Assembly: GCA_963751395.1 (NCBI GenBank)
Contig: CAVVUC010000001.1
Span: forward strand, 372,001-436,000
From: CAVVUC01 sp963751395
Lineage (GTDB): Bacteria; Verrucomicrobiota; Verrucomicrobiia; Chthoniobacterales; Chthoniobacteraceae
Reading direction: 5' to 3'
Length of the DNA: 64,000 nucleotides
In this document: one piece after another, positions 44,400-54,382 of the stretch
How the letters are laid out: each line of letters begins with the position of its first letter
How positions within the stretch are numbered: position 1 is the stretch's first letter
Notes under the pieces: model-generated
Told to the model about the DNA's origin: nothing
The model's input: the letters and a program-made list of their open reading frames with translations, nothing else
Databases searched by the model: none
Translations under genes and position numbers: made by a program

Positions 44400-46484
44400 A
44401 TGAACTCAAAAATCACATCCCTTTCGGTTGCCCTCGTTTTGGTGTGCATGGGTCTTTCTGCTTTTGGACAAACCATAAAGTATGAATTCACCGGCGGCAG
44501 CATGGCTCCCACCGTCTCCGGGCTGCCCGCAGGTGTCAGTGCGTCAAATTTTTCACTCGGCACCTACACCTTCGCCGCGCTCAGCGACAACGGCGGCAGC
44601 GGAAACTCGCTCCGGCTTTCACGGGGCGATGTCGGGACATCGAGCACGACGGCGCTGGCCGGTCCCTGCCTGTCCTTCAGCCTCACCATCCCGGCCGGCA
44701 CGACGCTGAATCTGACTTCGCTCGCCTTCGACTTCACCTCCGGCGGCGTCACCGGCACCGAATACATCAACGCCCGCGTGTTCAGCAGCATCGATGGATA
44801 TGACGACTTGACCGGCGACACCATCGGAACGCTTGGCAGGGTCGCCAGCGGCGCGGACTCCGGCACGATGTCGGTCAGCCTGGCCACTCCGGATTCCAAC
44901 CCGACCAACGGTGCGAACTCGAAAAACGGCGATTTCGATTCGCTGACGAATCGAACGGTCACCTTTTATCTGCCCTTCATCAGGGACAGCCAAACTACGG
45001 CGACCGACTACGTGGACATCGACGACATCACGCTGACGTTCACGAACGGGACTCCTCCGCCGCAGGGAATCGCCAGCTTTACCGCCGCCTCCATCTCGTC
45101 CTTTGAAACCGCGCTCGCATGGAATGAAACGCTCCTCAATGAAACCGGCTTTGTCATCGAGCGCAGCGTGAACGGCTCAGGCGTCTGGGAAACTGTCATC
45201 ACGACCGCGGCGAACGTCACTTCGATCCGGGATCTAACCATGCCACCCGGCGCGAGCTACACCTATCGCATTTCCGCCCCGCTCTCCGGCGGCGGAACAT
45301 CGTCGGCCCTGCTTTCCAATTCCGTCACCGTCCCCGCCGTGGCGAGCACTTCGCCGCTGGTCGTCATGCCCATCGGCGATTCGATTACCGAAGGGGCTGG
45401 AGGGATCGGAGGCTACCGCTCTCCGCTCTACATTTCCCTCACCAACGCCGGAGTCGCGGTTGACTATGTCGGCACCCGCACGAATGGCACGTCCCAAGCC
45501 CTGATCAATGCCGGCGAGACGAATCACGAGGGCCACGGCAGTTACGCCACCACCCTGCTCACCGGCAACCTTGATGGATTGCTCAATCCCGTTGCTCTTC
45601 CCTACGGCACCCCGCCCAACACCAACGAAGGCGGTTATTGGCTCACGGGCGTCGGCAGCCGCCCCGCAGTTTACCCGGATGTGATCCTGCTCATGATCGG
45701 CACCAACGATCTCGGCATGTATCAGCGCACGCCGGCTCAGGTTTACGCATACTACGACCTCCTGCTTACCAAGCTCGTCAACCTCCGCCCGAAGGCCCAG
45801 ATCGTTTGCAGCACGGTGCCGCCCTACACCGGCGATCCCTACGTGGGAACCAACCCGGTCAAAGACTACTCTCATCGCGAGGCAGACAATCTGGCGTTCA
45901 GCCAGATGCTGCCCGGCTTGGTGGCAAGCTATCGGGCTAATGGCCATCGCGTGCGGTTTTCCGACGTCCGCCTCAAGATCACCCCGGAAAACCAATCCAC
46001 CCTTATCGGCGGGGACGGCGTTCATCCGACCGGAGCCGGCTACAACGCGATCGCCGCCGCTTGGTTCGATGCCGTGAAACAGCTCCCCTTTATCGAGTCC
46101 TGGCGCATTCTCCACTTCAATACCGCCACCGCATCCGGCAATGCCGCCGATTCCGCCGACCCCGATGGCGACGGCGATTCGAATCTCATGGAATACGCGC
46201 TCGGCACCAACCCGATGGCCGCCGGTGCCAGGCCGGTGATCGGCTCGACTGTCACCGAATCCGGAGCGGCCTATCTTTCCGTGACTTTCCCACGCCGCAA
46301 ACACGCGGACGTGCGTTACATCGTCGAGGTATCGCCCGACCTTGCCTCATGGTCCGCCGATACCCTGCAAGCCGGATCTCCGGTCAGTCTGGATGCGGAT
46401 TTCGAGCAGGTCACTTTCCGCGACCGCCAGCCGTTTGCCACCAGTCAAAAACGCTTCATCCGTGTGAAGTTCGTGAACCCTTGA
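44400..46484 (+). CDS. Secreted SGNH/GDSL-type esterase with C-terminal tag domain
   Basis: 694 aa from ATG 44400 (signal peptide MNSKITSLSVALVLVCMGLSAFG). Residues about 25-230 form a beta domain (YEFTGGSMAPTVSG ... YVDIDDITLTFTN) like those preceding surface enzymes. An FN3-like domain follows (about 235-320). The SGNH hydrolase spans about 323-560: Ser328 in MPIGDSITEG, GTNDL near 437, and Asp539/His542 in DGVHPTGAGY. The C-terminal domain (about 565-694, DPDGDGDSNLMEYALG ... KRFIRVKFVNP) is a diverged form of the shared tag. It is predicted to remove acetyl or other acyl groups from polysaccharide, which helps glycosidases gain access; an alternative is a lipase-like role. Confidence 0.88.
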   Translation: MNSKITSLSVALVLVCMGLSAFGQTIKYEFTGGSMAPTVSGLPAGVSASNFSLGTYTFAALSDNGGSGNSLRLSRGDVGTSSTTALAGPCLSFSLTIPAGTTLNLTSLAFDFTSGGVTGTEYINARVFSSIDGYDDLTGDTIGTLGRVASGADSGTMSVSLATPDSNPTNGANSKNGDFDSLTNRTVTFYLPFIRDSQTTATDYVDIDDITLTFTNGTPPPQGIASFTAASISSFETALAWNETLLNETGFVIERSVNGSGVWETVITTAANVTSIRDLTMPPGASYTYRISAPLSGGGTSSALLSNSVTVPAVASTSPLVVMPIGDSITEGAGGIGGYRSPLYISLTNAGVAVDYVGTRTNGTSQALINAGETNHEGHGSYATTLLTGNLDGLLNPVALPYGTPPNTNEGGYWLTGVGSRPAVYPDVILLMIGTNDLGMYQRTPAQVYAYYDLLLTKLVNLRPKAQIVCSTVPPYTGDPYVGTNPVKDYSHREADNLAFSQMLPGLVASYRANGHRVRFSDVRLKITPENQSTLIGGDGVHPTGAGYNAIAAAWFDAVKQLPFIESWRILHFNTATASGNAADSADPDGDGDSNLMEYALGTNPMAAGARPVIGSTVTESGAAYLSVTFPRRKHADVRYIVEVSPDLASWSADTLQAGSPVSLDADFEQVTFRDRQPFATSQKRFIRVKFVNP

Positions 46485-46581
46485 ATCGTTGAGCATGAAA
46501 CTCCCTTCCCCACGAGCGACGTTGTTCACGATGAATCTTCGAAAAGGACACCATCGAGACACTGAAAGTCACCAAGCCATT

Positions 46582-49500
46582 ATGAACAGCAAGAGAACAT
46601 TCCCTCGCATTGTCCTCGTTGTAACCGCCTTGTCCTGCCTGCTTGCCGGAAGGCTGGCGGCTCAGGAGATTCCGGTGGATGCCGGAGCGACGGAGACAAT
46701 TTCCTCGCCGGTCGTCGCCACCGGCTACGTCTGGAAATTCAATGGCGACGTCGTCGCCGATCAGACGGCCAGCACCTTCACTTACTCGCCGATCCGCAAG
46801 GACGTGGGCACGCATTGGCTCAAGCTCGAAGCCACCCTGCCCGGCGGTGGAAAAGCGGACTACCATTGGCGGCTGCGAGTGCGGATTCCGCTGCCCACCA
46901 GCACGCTCAACTACTACGTCGCCACCGATGGCAGCGATGCCGATCCGGGAACGCTGGCAGAGCCCTTCGCCACTCTGGAGAAAGCGCGCGATGTCGTCCG
47001 CGCCCTGCCCCGTCCGCTGCCTGCGGGCGGCGTGACCGTCTTCATCCGGGGCGGCACCTACCGCCGCACCAGCACGTTCAATCTTTCCTCAAGCGACTCG
47101 GGGACGGAAGCGGCTCCGATTTTCTACAAGGCCTATCCCGGTGAAACGCCCAGGTTCACGAGCGGCACGCCGATTCCCGCCTCGGCCTTCGGTCCGCTTG
47201 ACGCCTCGATGCAATCGCGCGTCGCCAGCGGCGTCACGGTTTCCAACATCAAGCAACTCGATCTCTCCGCGTTCAGCTTCGCCAACGACGGTCCGTTTCC
47301 CGTGCGTTTCAACCAAAACCGCCTGCGCAACCCTTACTACGCCTACGCCGCTCCCGATGGAGAGATCTTCGAACTCTTTTTCAACGGCGCCCGCGCCCCG
47401 CTCTCGCGCTATCCGAACGACAACCTCGCCAACCGCTTCGCCACGCCCTGCCTGAAAATGGACGGCGTGACGCAGAAATACGCCACCACGCTCAACGGCG
47501 AGGCCATTGGCGGGCAGTTCAAATACAAGGCCGCCGATGCCGCCCGCATCCAGCGCTGGATCACCGCCGCCAACGAGGGCGCGCTCTGGCTGCAAGGATT
47601 CTGGCGTGTGCCGTGGGAGGAATACGGCATGAAGGTGAAGTCCATCGACACCGCCGCCGGCACCTTCACCATGGCCAACGGCGCCTCGATGTCGCTCGGT
47701 TACGGCAACAAATACTCGGCCTACGAAGGCTCGAAAACCGAACCCTACTGGGCGCTCAACCTGTTGGAGGAAATCGACCAGCCCGGCGAGTGGTCGATCG
47801 ATTTCATCCGCAACAAGCTCTACTTCTGGCCGTCCTCCACGATTGCGGACGGCTCGGTGGAAATCTCCGATTTCGCCCAGCCCCTGGTGAAACTGACCGG
47901 CGTGGACCACACCATCCTCCAGGGACTCACCTTCGACATCAGCCTGGCCCAGGGCGTGGTGGTCAGCGGGGGCGCGAACAACCTCGTGCTCGGCTGCAAG
48001 TTCCGCCGCATGGGCAGCTATGCCGTCGATCTTGAAAACGGCAGCTCCAACGGCGTGCTGAGCTGCGACATGGAAGACATGGCCGCGGGCGGCGTCTATC
48101 TCCGCGGCGGCGACAGCAGCGTGACCCCGCGAACCTCCTGCAACCATTTCGTCGTCAACAACGACATGCTCAACATCGCCAACGTCGTCAAAATCTACGC
48201 GGCGGGCGTGGATGTCGGCTTCGGTGGTCAGGCCGGCACCGGCGGCGGCGGCGGAGCCAAGACCTGCGTTGGCGCGCGCGTCGCCCACAACCGGATCACC
48301 AACACCCACCACGTCGGCATCCTGCACGGGTCGTTCGACAAGACCATCGAGTATAACAACGTCGAGAACTTCTGCGTCACCAACAACGACATGGGCGGCG
48401 TCTATAGCTTCCAGTCGGCTCTCCAGGGCGGTTTCGACACGATCCGTTTCAACCAGTTCACCAACAAGCGCTTCACCTGGGCCGAGTATCTCACCAGCGG
48501 CTACGGCGGCTCCGGCATCCAGGTGGACAGCCGCTGCGAGGGCTCCCGCATGTTCGGCAACATCATCGAAACACGGCGCACCGGCTTCTCCGTGAACACG
48601 GGCGACAACGGGCAGTTTTTCAACAACCAGATCGTCAACAACGCCAAGGCCGCCACCAGCATCGGCGGCACCCCGGCAGTGTTCCAGACCAACTTCGCCG
48701 CGCTCGGTGTCACGACCTTTGGCGGTGCCGCCACGGGCGCGAACAAGACTTACTCCACCGATCCCGGCATCCTCTCGCGCACGACCAACGACTACCGGCT
48801 CAAGACGGCCTCGACGGTTTATACCGACCTTCCCTTGTGGCAGGAAATCCCGGTGGAAATGATCGGCCTCTACATCGACGAGATCCGCACCAGCGCCCCG
48901 ACGCTCAAGCCGGTCATCGACAATCCTTCCGGGGCCACGAACATCGCTCAGTTCAGCGCCACGCTGAACGGCCAGCTCGATTTTCCCTACATCAACCAGG
49001 ACACCACCGTCCGCGTCTATTGGGGCGCCACCGATGGCGGCACCACGACCGGCAACTGGCAGAGCAACACCGCCCTCGGCATCAAGACGCGCGGCAAACT
49101 TGCGGCCAGCGTCACCGGTCTTGCCCAGCAGACGACTTATTACTACCGGTTCCACGCATCCAACACCGCCGGCACCGCATGGGCCTCCGCCACGCGCAGC
49201 TTTACCACCGCCGGGCCGCCATCGACCAAGGCGGACAACACCAACAACCTCAGCCTCGCCTCCAGTTGGACCAACAACGCCGTGCCTGCCGGCGGACTCG
49301 GTATCTGGAACTCGACCGTCACCGGCTCCAACACAACCACCATCGGCACCGGACTGGCCCTGTTGGGAATCCAGGTGACCAACCCCGGCGGGGATGTGAC
49401 CATCAACCCCGGAACCAGCGGCGCGCTCACGCTCGGTTCGGGCGGGATCGATCTGTCCACCTCCGCGCGGCTTTTGAACATTGCCGCCCCGATCGTTTTG

Positions 49501-52500
49501 TCCGGCGACCAGACATGGACCACCGGCACCTCGGGCGTGGCCAACTCCACGCAGATCACGGCAAGCGGTGTCATCTCCGGGGCAGGGGAGCTGCGCATCG
49601 CCGGCACCGCCGGACGCGGCGTGGCGCTCACGGGGTCGAACACCTTCACCGGCGGCCTGGTGCTTGACGTCACCGGGCGCGTGCTGACCGGCGCCATCTC
49701 CGCCACAGCAACCAGCAGCGCGCTCGGCGTGGGGCCTCTCACCATCAACGGCGGCGTCATCGGAACCATCGGCGGTTTCGGGCTGAATCAAGGCATCGCC
49801 AACTCGCTGATCGTGGTGAACAACGACTTCGCCCTTGAACCCGCCGGCCGCATCATGATCGCCGGCGCATGGGATCTCGGCGGGGCGGTCCGCACGGTTT
49901 CCTGCTCGCGGACCACCACTTCCAACAACGCCATCATCGCCGGCGGCAACACTTCGTGGGGCCTTGCCTCTGTCGCCTCGGTCGCGCCTCTCGTTGCCAA
50001 CGGAATCCTGCGCGTCACCCGTGCCGATGGCGCCTCCAATTTCGTCAGCTTCCGGATGCAGAACTCGCCGGTGTTCATTGAAAACGCCGGGCTCGCCATC
50101 GGTTCCGGCGTCATTTCCGTGCTCGGCCGCCGATCTTACGAACACCGATGCCACCAAACTTGCGGCACTCACCGTGGAAAGCGGCGGCTACTTCGGTCTC
50201 TGCGAATCGGCCGCCACCCGCAGCGCCACCATCTCCTCGCTTTCCGGCGATGGCGAGGTGGGCAACTACAACACCAGTCTAACCTCCGGCACCGCCACCC
50301 TCACGATCAACGGCGGCGCACGCGAGGACACCTTCGTGTTCTCCGGCCGCATTGTGGATTTCAACCCCGCCCTCAACACCACCGCCGGCTCCAATCTCGG
50401 CAAGGTCAACGTGGTGAAATCCGGCGGCACCATCCAGACCTTCGCCGGCTCCAACACCTACACGGGCACCACAATCGTGAGCGGCGGCACGCTCGATGTC
50501 ACCGGCACCATCGCCAGTCCTTCGGCTCTTTCGGTTTACAGCGCCGCGCGTCTTACCGGCACCGGCTCCATCGCCTCGCCATCCTCATTCAACGGCACGG
50601 CCGAGCCCACCGGCACGCTCACCTTCACCAACACGCTCTCGCTCAGTTCCTCCGCCCGCTACGTCTGGAATCTCGCCGCCAACAGCGATGTCGGTGCTCC
50701 GCGGATCGTCGCCGGAAACACCACCATCACCAGCGGGGCGATCTTGAATCTCAACTTCAACGAGTTCGTCGGCAGCGTGAATTTCAACGACCCGTTCTGG
50801 TCGGTCCCGCGCAGCTTTCCGTTGATCGCCGCGCCAAACATCACCGGAAACTTCACCCTTGGCGAGATCAGCGCCGACAGCGCGGGCAACGCCTCCACGC
50901 TGCGCGGCGCGTTCTCGGTTGCCAACTCGGGGACCAGCCTGACGCTCCAATGGTATCCCTTCACGCCGCAGGAGGCATGGCGCTATCTCCACTTCGGCAT
51001 CTACACCAACACGGGCGACGCCGCCGACTCGGCCGATCCCGATGGCGACGGGTTCCAGAACATCGACGAATACAACGCCGACACCGACCCGAACGATCCG
51101 CTCGACTACCCCGGCTGCCTCTGGACCAAAACCACCGGACCCGCCGCCCTGCTCTGGACCGGCACCGCCAACTGGCAGGACGGCGCGCTGCCCCGAGCGC
51201 CAGCTCCACCCGCATCGAGTTCCTCACCGGCATCGCCACCACCACGGCATCGATCACCGCGCAGAACAACCTCGGCACCTTCACGCTGAACCGGCTTGTG
51301 CTTGGCGGATTGAATGCGACCGGCACCACGACGTTCAACCTGACGGGCAATCCGTTGAACTTTGTCAAACAAGGCAGCGTGTTGCCGAGCATCGACTTTG
51401 CCGCGACAGGAGCCGGTTTCACGCATGACGTGGCTTTGGGAATCACCCTCAGCGCCACGACGAGCATCCGCCGCACGGGCACGGGCAACATGATCATCAG
51501 CGGTCCCATCAGCGGCGCTGGCGGGTTGAACGTGGATGCCGGGACCGGCACCGTGTTGCTCACCGGCTCGAACAGCTACAGCGGCGTCACCACCATCGAG
51601 GCAGGCACGCTGAAGATCGGAAACGACGGCGCGACTGGCACCTTCGGCACGGGCGCGGTGGTGAACAACGGCACGCTGCGCATCGAACGCACGGGGACAA
51701 TCCTGGTGCCGAATGAGATCGGCGGCTCAGGCAGTGTGATCGTCAGCAACCCGGGTTCCGCCGATGTCGCCGTGCTGAGTGGAAGCAACAGTTTCACCGG
51801 AGGTGTCACCATCACCGGCGGCGCGCGCATCACGAATGGCAATGCGCTCGGCAGCGGAGTGAAGACGATCAGCCTGTCCGGCGCCACGACGAGCAATCTG
51901 CGCCTCGACGGCAGCGGCGGGCCGATCAGCCTGCCCGCCACCTTTACCATCAACAGCAGCAATCCCAACGGCACGCTCATCAACGAGGCCGGCGACAACA
52001 GCATCCTCGGCCCCGTCTGGTTGACCATCGGTGCCGGTGGCTCGCGCTTCATCTCGCAGGCGGGAACGCTGACGCTTGTGGGAGCCGTCAAGCCCAACAC
52101 CAGCGGCCGCTCCCTTGATCTGAGAGGAGCTGGCAACGGTGTCATCAGCGGCGGCTTGAGCGACGGCAGCCCGACCGCGACACTCTCCTCACTCACCAAA
52201 AATGAAGCGGGCACCTGGACCCTTTCCGGCAGCAACAGCTACACCGGAAACACCACCGTCAGCGGCGGCACGCTCGCCGTTACCGGCAGCCTGACCAGCG
52301 CGGGCGCACTCACCGTGTCCAGCGGCGCGACCTTCTCCGGCAACGGCACATTCGGCGGGACGGGAACGATCAGCGGCACGCTGGCTCCCGGCCTTGCCAC
52401 CTTCAACAGCGCCCTGAGCTTCGTCCCCAACAGCGTGCTCGTTTGGAAATCCACCGCCAACACCCTCACGGCCGCCGGTCGCGTGAACGGCACTACCGTT

Positions 52501-54321
52501 ACCGGCACCTCCAGTGCGCGGATCGACCTCGTCCTCAATTCACCCGGCAGCACCACCAACTTCCTCCACAGCTTCTGGCGCAGCAGCCGCTCGTGGACGG
52601 TTCTGTCAGCCATCTCGATGAGCGGAACTTTCAGCCTCGGCAATGTCAGCACGGACAGCGGTGGCCGCCCGGCTTTGACTTACGGTGGCTTCTCGCTCCA
52701 GCAGTCCATCACCGGCGTGACGCTCAACTGGACGCCCGCCGGCGGTTTCCCGGTCATCGACGAGCCCGCTGTCTCGCGCGTCACGCCCATCGCCAGCCCG
52801 GTCGCCACGCCTGACATCCAGCATGTCCTGCGCGTCTCCGTTTCCGCCAGCGGCGGCGGAAACATGGCCTTCGCATGGAGCATGACCAGCGGCTCCGGCA
52901 CCGCCACCTTTGCAAACCCCGCAGCCGCCGACACCACGGTCACGTTCAGCGCCGCCGGTCGCTACGTTCTGCGCTGCGCGGCCACCAATGAAGTCGGCAG
53001 CGGCTTTGCCGAGTTCATCGTCGATGCCGCTCCGGCGCAAAGCTTCACCCTGCTCCAGGGTGTCGATGGCTATGAGCAAAGAGCCACACTCATCCGCGCC
53101 GACAACACCGCGTGGAACTCGGGCGCGCGCCCCCAGTTGCTCGTTGGAAAAGCCAGCGCCGCGCTGCGTGCCATCCTTTCCTTCGATCTGAACACCGTCC
53201 CGCGCACATGGCCCGCCAGTGGCGTCACCCTTGATCTCTGGTCCGCAGACGCCACCAGCGGCACCGTGGGCGTGCTCAACCTCCACCGGCTCACCCGCAA
53301 TTTCGTGGAGGGCACCGGTAACGGCGACTCCTCCACCAGCGGCACGGGAACCGGGGCCACCTGGGCCACCTACAATGGCACCACCGCGTGGACCGCGCTT
53401 GGCGGCGACTACGAAACCACCGTGCTTTCCTCCGTGCCCGGCTTCTCCGCCGCCGCTTCGGGCGTTCAGAAAACCTTCGGATCGAGCGCCTCCTTCCTTT
53501 CCGCGCTCAACACGGCGCTCTCGGGAAACAGTTCGCTCAATCTCATGCTGCTGTCGGGAACCACCGAGGGCGGGGCGAACAACAACTACGCGCGCTTCGC
53601 CTCCGACGACCACGCCACCGAAGCGTGGCGTCCGCGTCTCACAGTCCAGTTCGCTCACAGCCTCGCGCCCACCGTCGATCCCGGCACCGCACCCGCTGCG
53701 ACCACCGGATCGAACGCTTCGCTCAACGGTGCCGTCACCGCCGCCAGCGCCTCGCTGTGGAGCGTCGTCAGCGGTCCCGGCACGGTCTTCTTCGGGAACA
53801 GCGCGCAACCCGCCACCACGGCGATGTTCACCCATCCCGGCGCCTACGTTCTGCGCCTCAGCGCCGCCAACGCCCACGGCGAAACCAGCCGCACCCTTGC
53901 GGTGAACGTCACCGGCTCTGCTCTGACAGGCTTGCAAACCTGGCGCTACCAGTATTTTGGAACCACCCAGAACAGCGGTTCCGCCGCCGACACCTTTGAC
54001 GGGAACGGCGACGGGGAAAATAACCTCATGGAGTTCGCCACCGGCCAGAATCCAAACGCCGCGACGACGAAACCCGGCTCGCTCGCGAAAAACGGAACGA
54101 ATCTCGAATTCACCTACACCCGCAGCAAGGCGGCAATGAGCGACGGCGTGGCTTTCACCGTCGAATGGAGCGACACGCTCGTTGCCGGAAGCTGGAGCGC
54201 CGACGGGGTCAACCAAACAGCTCTCGTCACCGGCCAGGGCGCTACGGATCGGGTCACGGCAACCGTTCCCGCCGGCACCGGGCCGAGACGCTTCGTCCGG
54301 CTGAAAGTTACGAAGCCTTGA
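46582..54321 (+). CDS. Giant beta-helix/PATR secreted protein with two compensating frameshifts
   Basis: About 2580 aa from ATG 46582, the first codon of a signal peptide (MNSKRTFPRIVLVVTALSCLLAGRLAAQ). Residues about 107-766 form a right-handed parallel beta-helix of the pectate-lyase-like type (YYVATDGSDADPGTLAEPF, FIRGGTYRRTSTF). Then come an FN3-like domain, PATR repeats, a DNRLRE-like domain (about 2155-2360) and the shared C-terminal domain ending RRFVRLKVTKP. Between about 50125 and 51193 the open frame is His/Arg-rich nonsense; the true coding continues in the +1 frame (DLTNTDATKLAALTVESGG ... DPDGDGFQNIDEY) and returns near 51193, where a C-run seems one base short. So the real product is either broken or intact with two sequence errors. 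Likely role: polysaccharide lyase or hydrolase at the cell surface. Confidence 0.8.
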   Translation: MNSKRTFPRIVLVVTALSCLLAGRLAAQEIPVDAGATETISSPVVATGYVWKFNGDVVADQTASTFTYSPIRKDVGTHWLKLEATLPGGGKADYHWRLRVRIPLPTSTLNYYVATDGSDADPGTLAEPFATLEKARDVVRALPRPLPAGGVTVFIRGGTYRRTSTFNLSSSDSGTEAAPIFYKAYPGETPRFTSGTPIPASAFGPLDASMQSRVASGVTVSNIKQLDLSAFSFANDGPFPVRFNQNRLRNPYYAYAAPDGEIFELFFNGARAPLSRYPNDNLANRFATPCLKMDGVTQKYATTLNGEAIGGQFKYKAADAARIQRWITAANEGALWLQGFWRVPWEEYGMKVKSIDTAAGTFTMANGASMSLGYGNKYSAYEGSKTEPYWALNLLEEIDQPGEWSIDFIRNKLYFWPSSTIADGSVEISDFAQPLVKLTGVDHTILQGLTFDISLAQGVVVSGGANNLVLGCKFRRMGSYAVDLENGSSNGVLSCDMEDMAAGGVYLRGGDSSVTPRTSCNHFVVNNDMLNIANVVKIYAAGVDVGFGGQAGTGGGGGAKTCVGARVAHNRITNTHHVGILHGSFDKTIEYNNVENFCVTNNDMGGVYSFQSALQGGFDTIRFNQFTNKRFTWAEYLTSGYGGSGIQVDSRCEGSRMFGNIIETRRTGFSVNTGDNGQFFNNQIVNNAKAATSIGGTPAVFQTNFAALGVTTFGGAATGANKTYSTDPGILSRTTNDYRLKTASTVYTDLPLWQEIPVEMIGLYIDEIRTSAPTLKPVIDNPSGATNIAQFSATLNGQLDFPYINQDTTVRVYWGATDGGTTTGNWQSNTALGIKTRGKLAASVTGLAQQTTYYYRFHASNTAGTAWASATRSFTTAGPPSTKADNTNNLSLASSWTNNAVPAGGLGIWNSTVTGSNTTTIGTGLALLGIQVTNPGGDVTINPGTSGALTLGSGGIDLSTSARLLNIAAPIVLSGDQTWTTGTSGVANSTQITASGVISGAGELRIAGTAGRGVALTGSNTFTGGLVLDVTGRVLTGAISATATSSALGVGPLTINGGVIGTIGGFGLNQGIANSLIVVNNDFALEPAGRIMIAGAWDLGGAVRTVSCSRTTTSNNAIIAGGNTSWGLASVASVAPLVANGILRVTRADGASNFVSFRMQNSPVFIENAGLAIGSGVISVLGRRSYEHRCHQTCGTHRGKRRLLRSLRIGRHPQRHHLLAFRRWRGGQLQHQSNLRHRHPHDQRRRTRGHLRVLRPHCGFQPRPQHHRRLQSRQGQRGEIRRHHPDLRRLQHLHGHHNRERRHARCHRHHRQSFGSFGLQRRASYRHRLHRLAILIQRHGRAHRHAHLHQHALAQFLRPLRLESRRQQRCRCSADRRRKHHHHQRGDLESQLQRVRRQREFQRPVLVGPAQLSVDRRAKHHRKLHPWRDQRRQRGQRLHAARRVLGCQLGDQPDAPMVSLHAAGGMALSPLRHLHQHGRRRRLGRSRWRRVPEHRRIQRRHRPERSARLPRLPLDQNHRTRRPALDRHRQLAGRRAAPSASSTRIEFLTGIATTTASITAQNNLGTFTLNRLVLGGLNATGTTTFNLTGNPLNFVKQGSVLPSIDFAATGAGFTHDVALGITLSATTSIRRTGTGNMIISGPISGAGGLNVDAGTGTVLLTGSNSYSGVTTIEAGTLKIGNDGATGTFGTGAVVNNGTLRIERTGTILVPNEIGGSGSVIVSNPGSADVAVLSGSNSFTGGVTITGGARITNGNALGSGVKTISLSGATTSNLRLDGSGGPISLPATFTINSSNPNGTLINEAGDNSILGPVWLTIGAGGSRFISQAGTLTLVGAVKPNTSGRSLDLRGAGNGVISGGLSDGSPTATLSSLTKNEAGTWTLSGSNSYTGNTTVSGGTLAVTGSLTSAGALTVSSGATFSGNGTFGGTGTISGTLAPGLATFNSALSFVPNSVLVWKSTANTLTAAGRVNGTTVTGTSSARIDLVLNSPGSTTNFLHSFWRSSRSWTVLSAISMSGTFSLGNVSTDSGGRPALTYGGFSLQQSITGVTLNWTPAGGFPVIDEPAVSRVTPIASPVATPDIQHVLRVSVSASGGGNMAFAWSMTSGSGTATFANPAAADTTVTFSAAGRYVLRCAATNEVGSGFAEFIVDAAPAQSFTLLQGVDGYEQRATLIRADNTAWNSGARPQLLVGKASAALRAILSFDLNTVPRTWPASGVTLDLWSADATSGTVGVLNLHRLTRNFVEGTGNGDSSTSGTGTGATWATYNGTTAWTALGGDYETTVLSSVPGFSAAASGVQKTFGSSASFLSALNTALSGNSSLNLMLLSGTTEGGANNNYARFASDDHATEAWRPRLTVQFAHSLAPTVDPGTAPAATTGSNASLNGAVTAASASLWSVVSGPGTVFFGNSAQPATTAMFTHPGAYVLRLSAANAHGETSRTLAVNVTGSALTGLQTWRYQYFGTTQNSGSAADTFDGNGDGENNLMEFATGQNPNAATTKPGSLAKNGTNLEFTYTRSKAAMSDGVAFTVEWSDTLVAGSWSADGVNQTALVTGQGATDRVTATVPAGTGPRRFVRLKVTKP

Positions 54322-54382
54322 GACGCCAACTACGAAAAACTGCGCGCTTTTTGTTACTCTCGATTACTCCAAAGAAACCTTC

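Noticed and set aside
47089..50172. 1027-codon minus-strand ORF opposite the beta-helix gene
   Set aside because: The composition is Ala/Gly/Arg/His-rich with no motif, fully antisense to a well-supported secreted protein. Long antisense frames are expected at this GC content.
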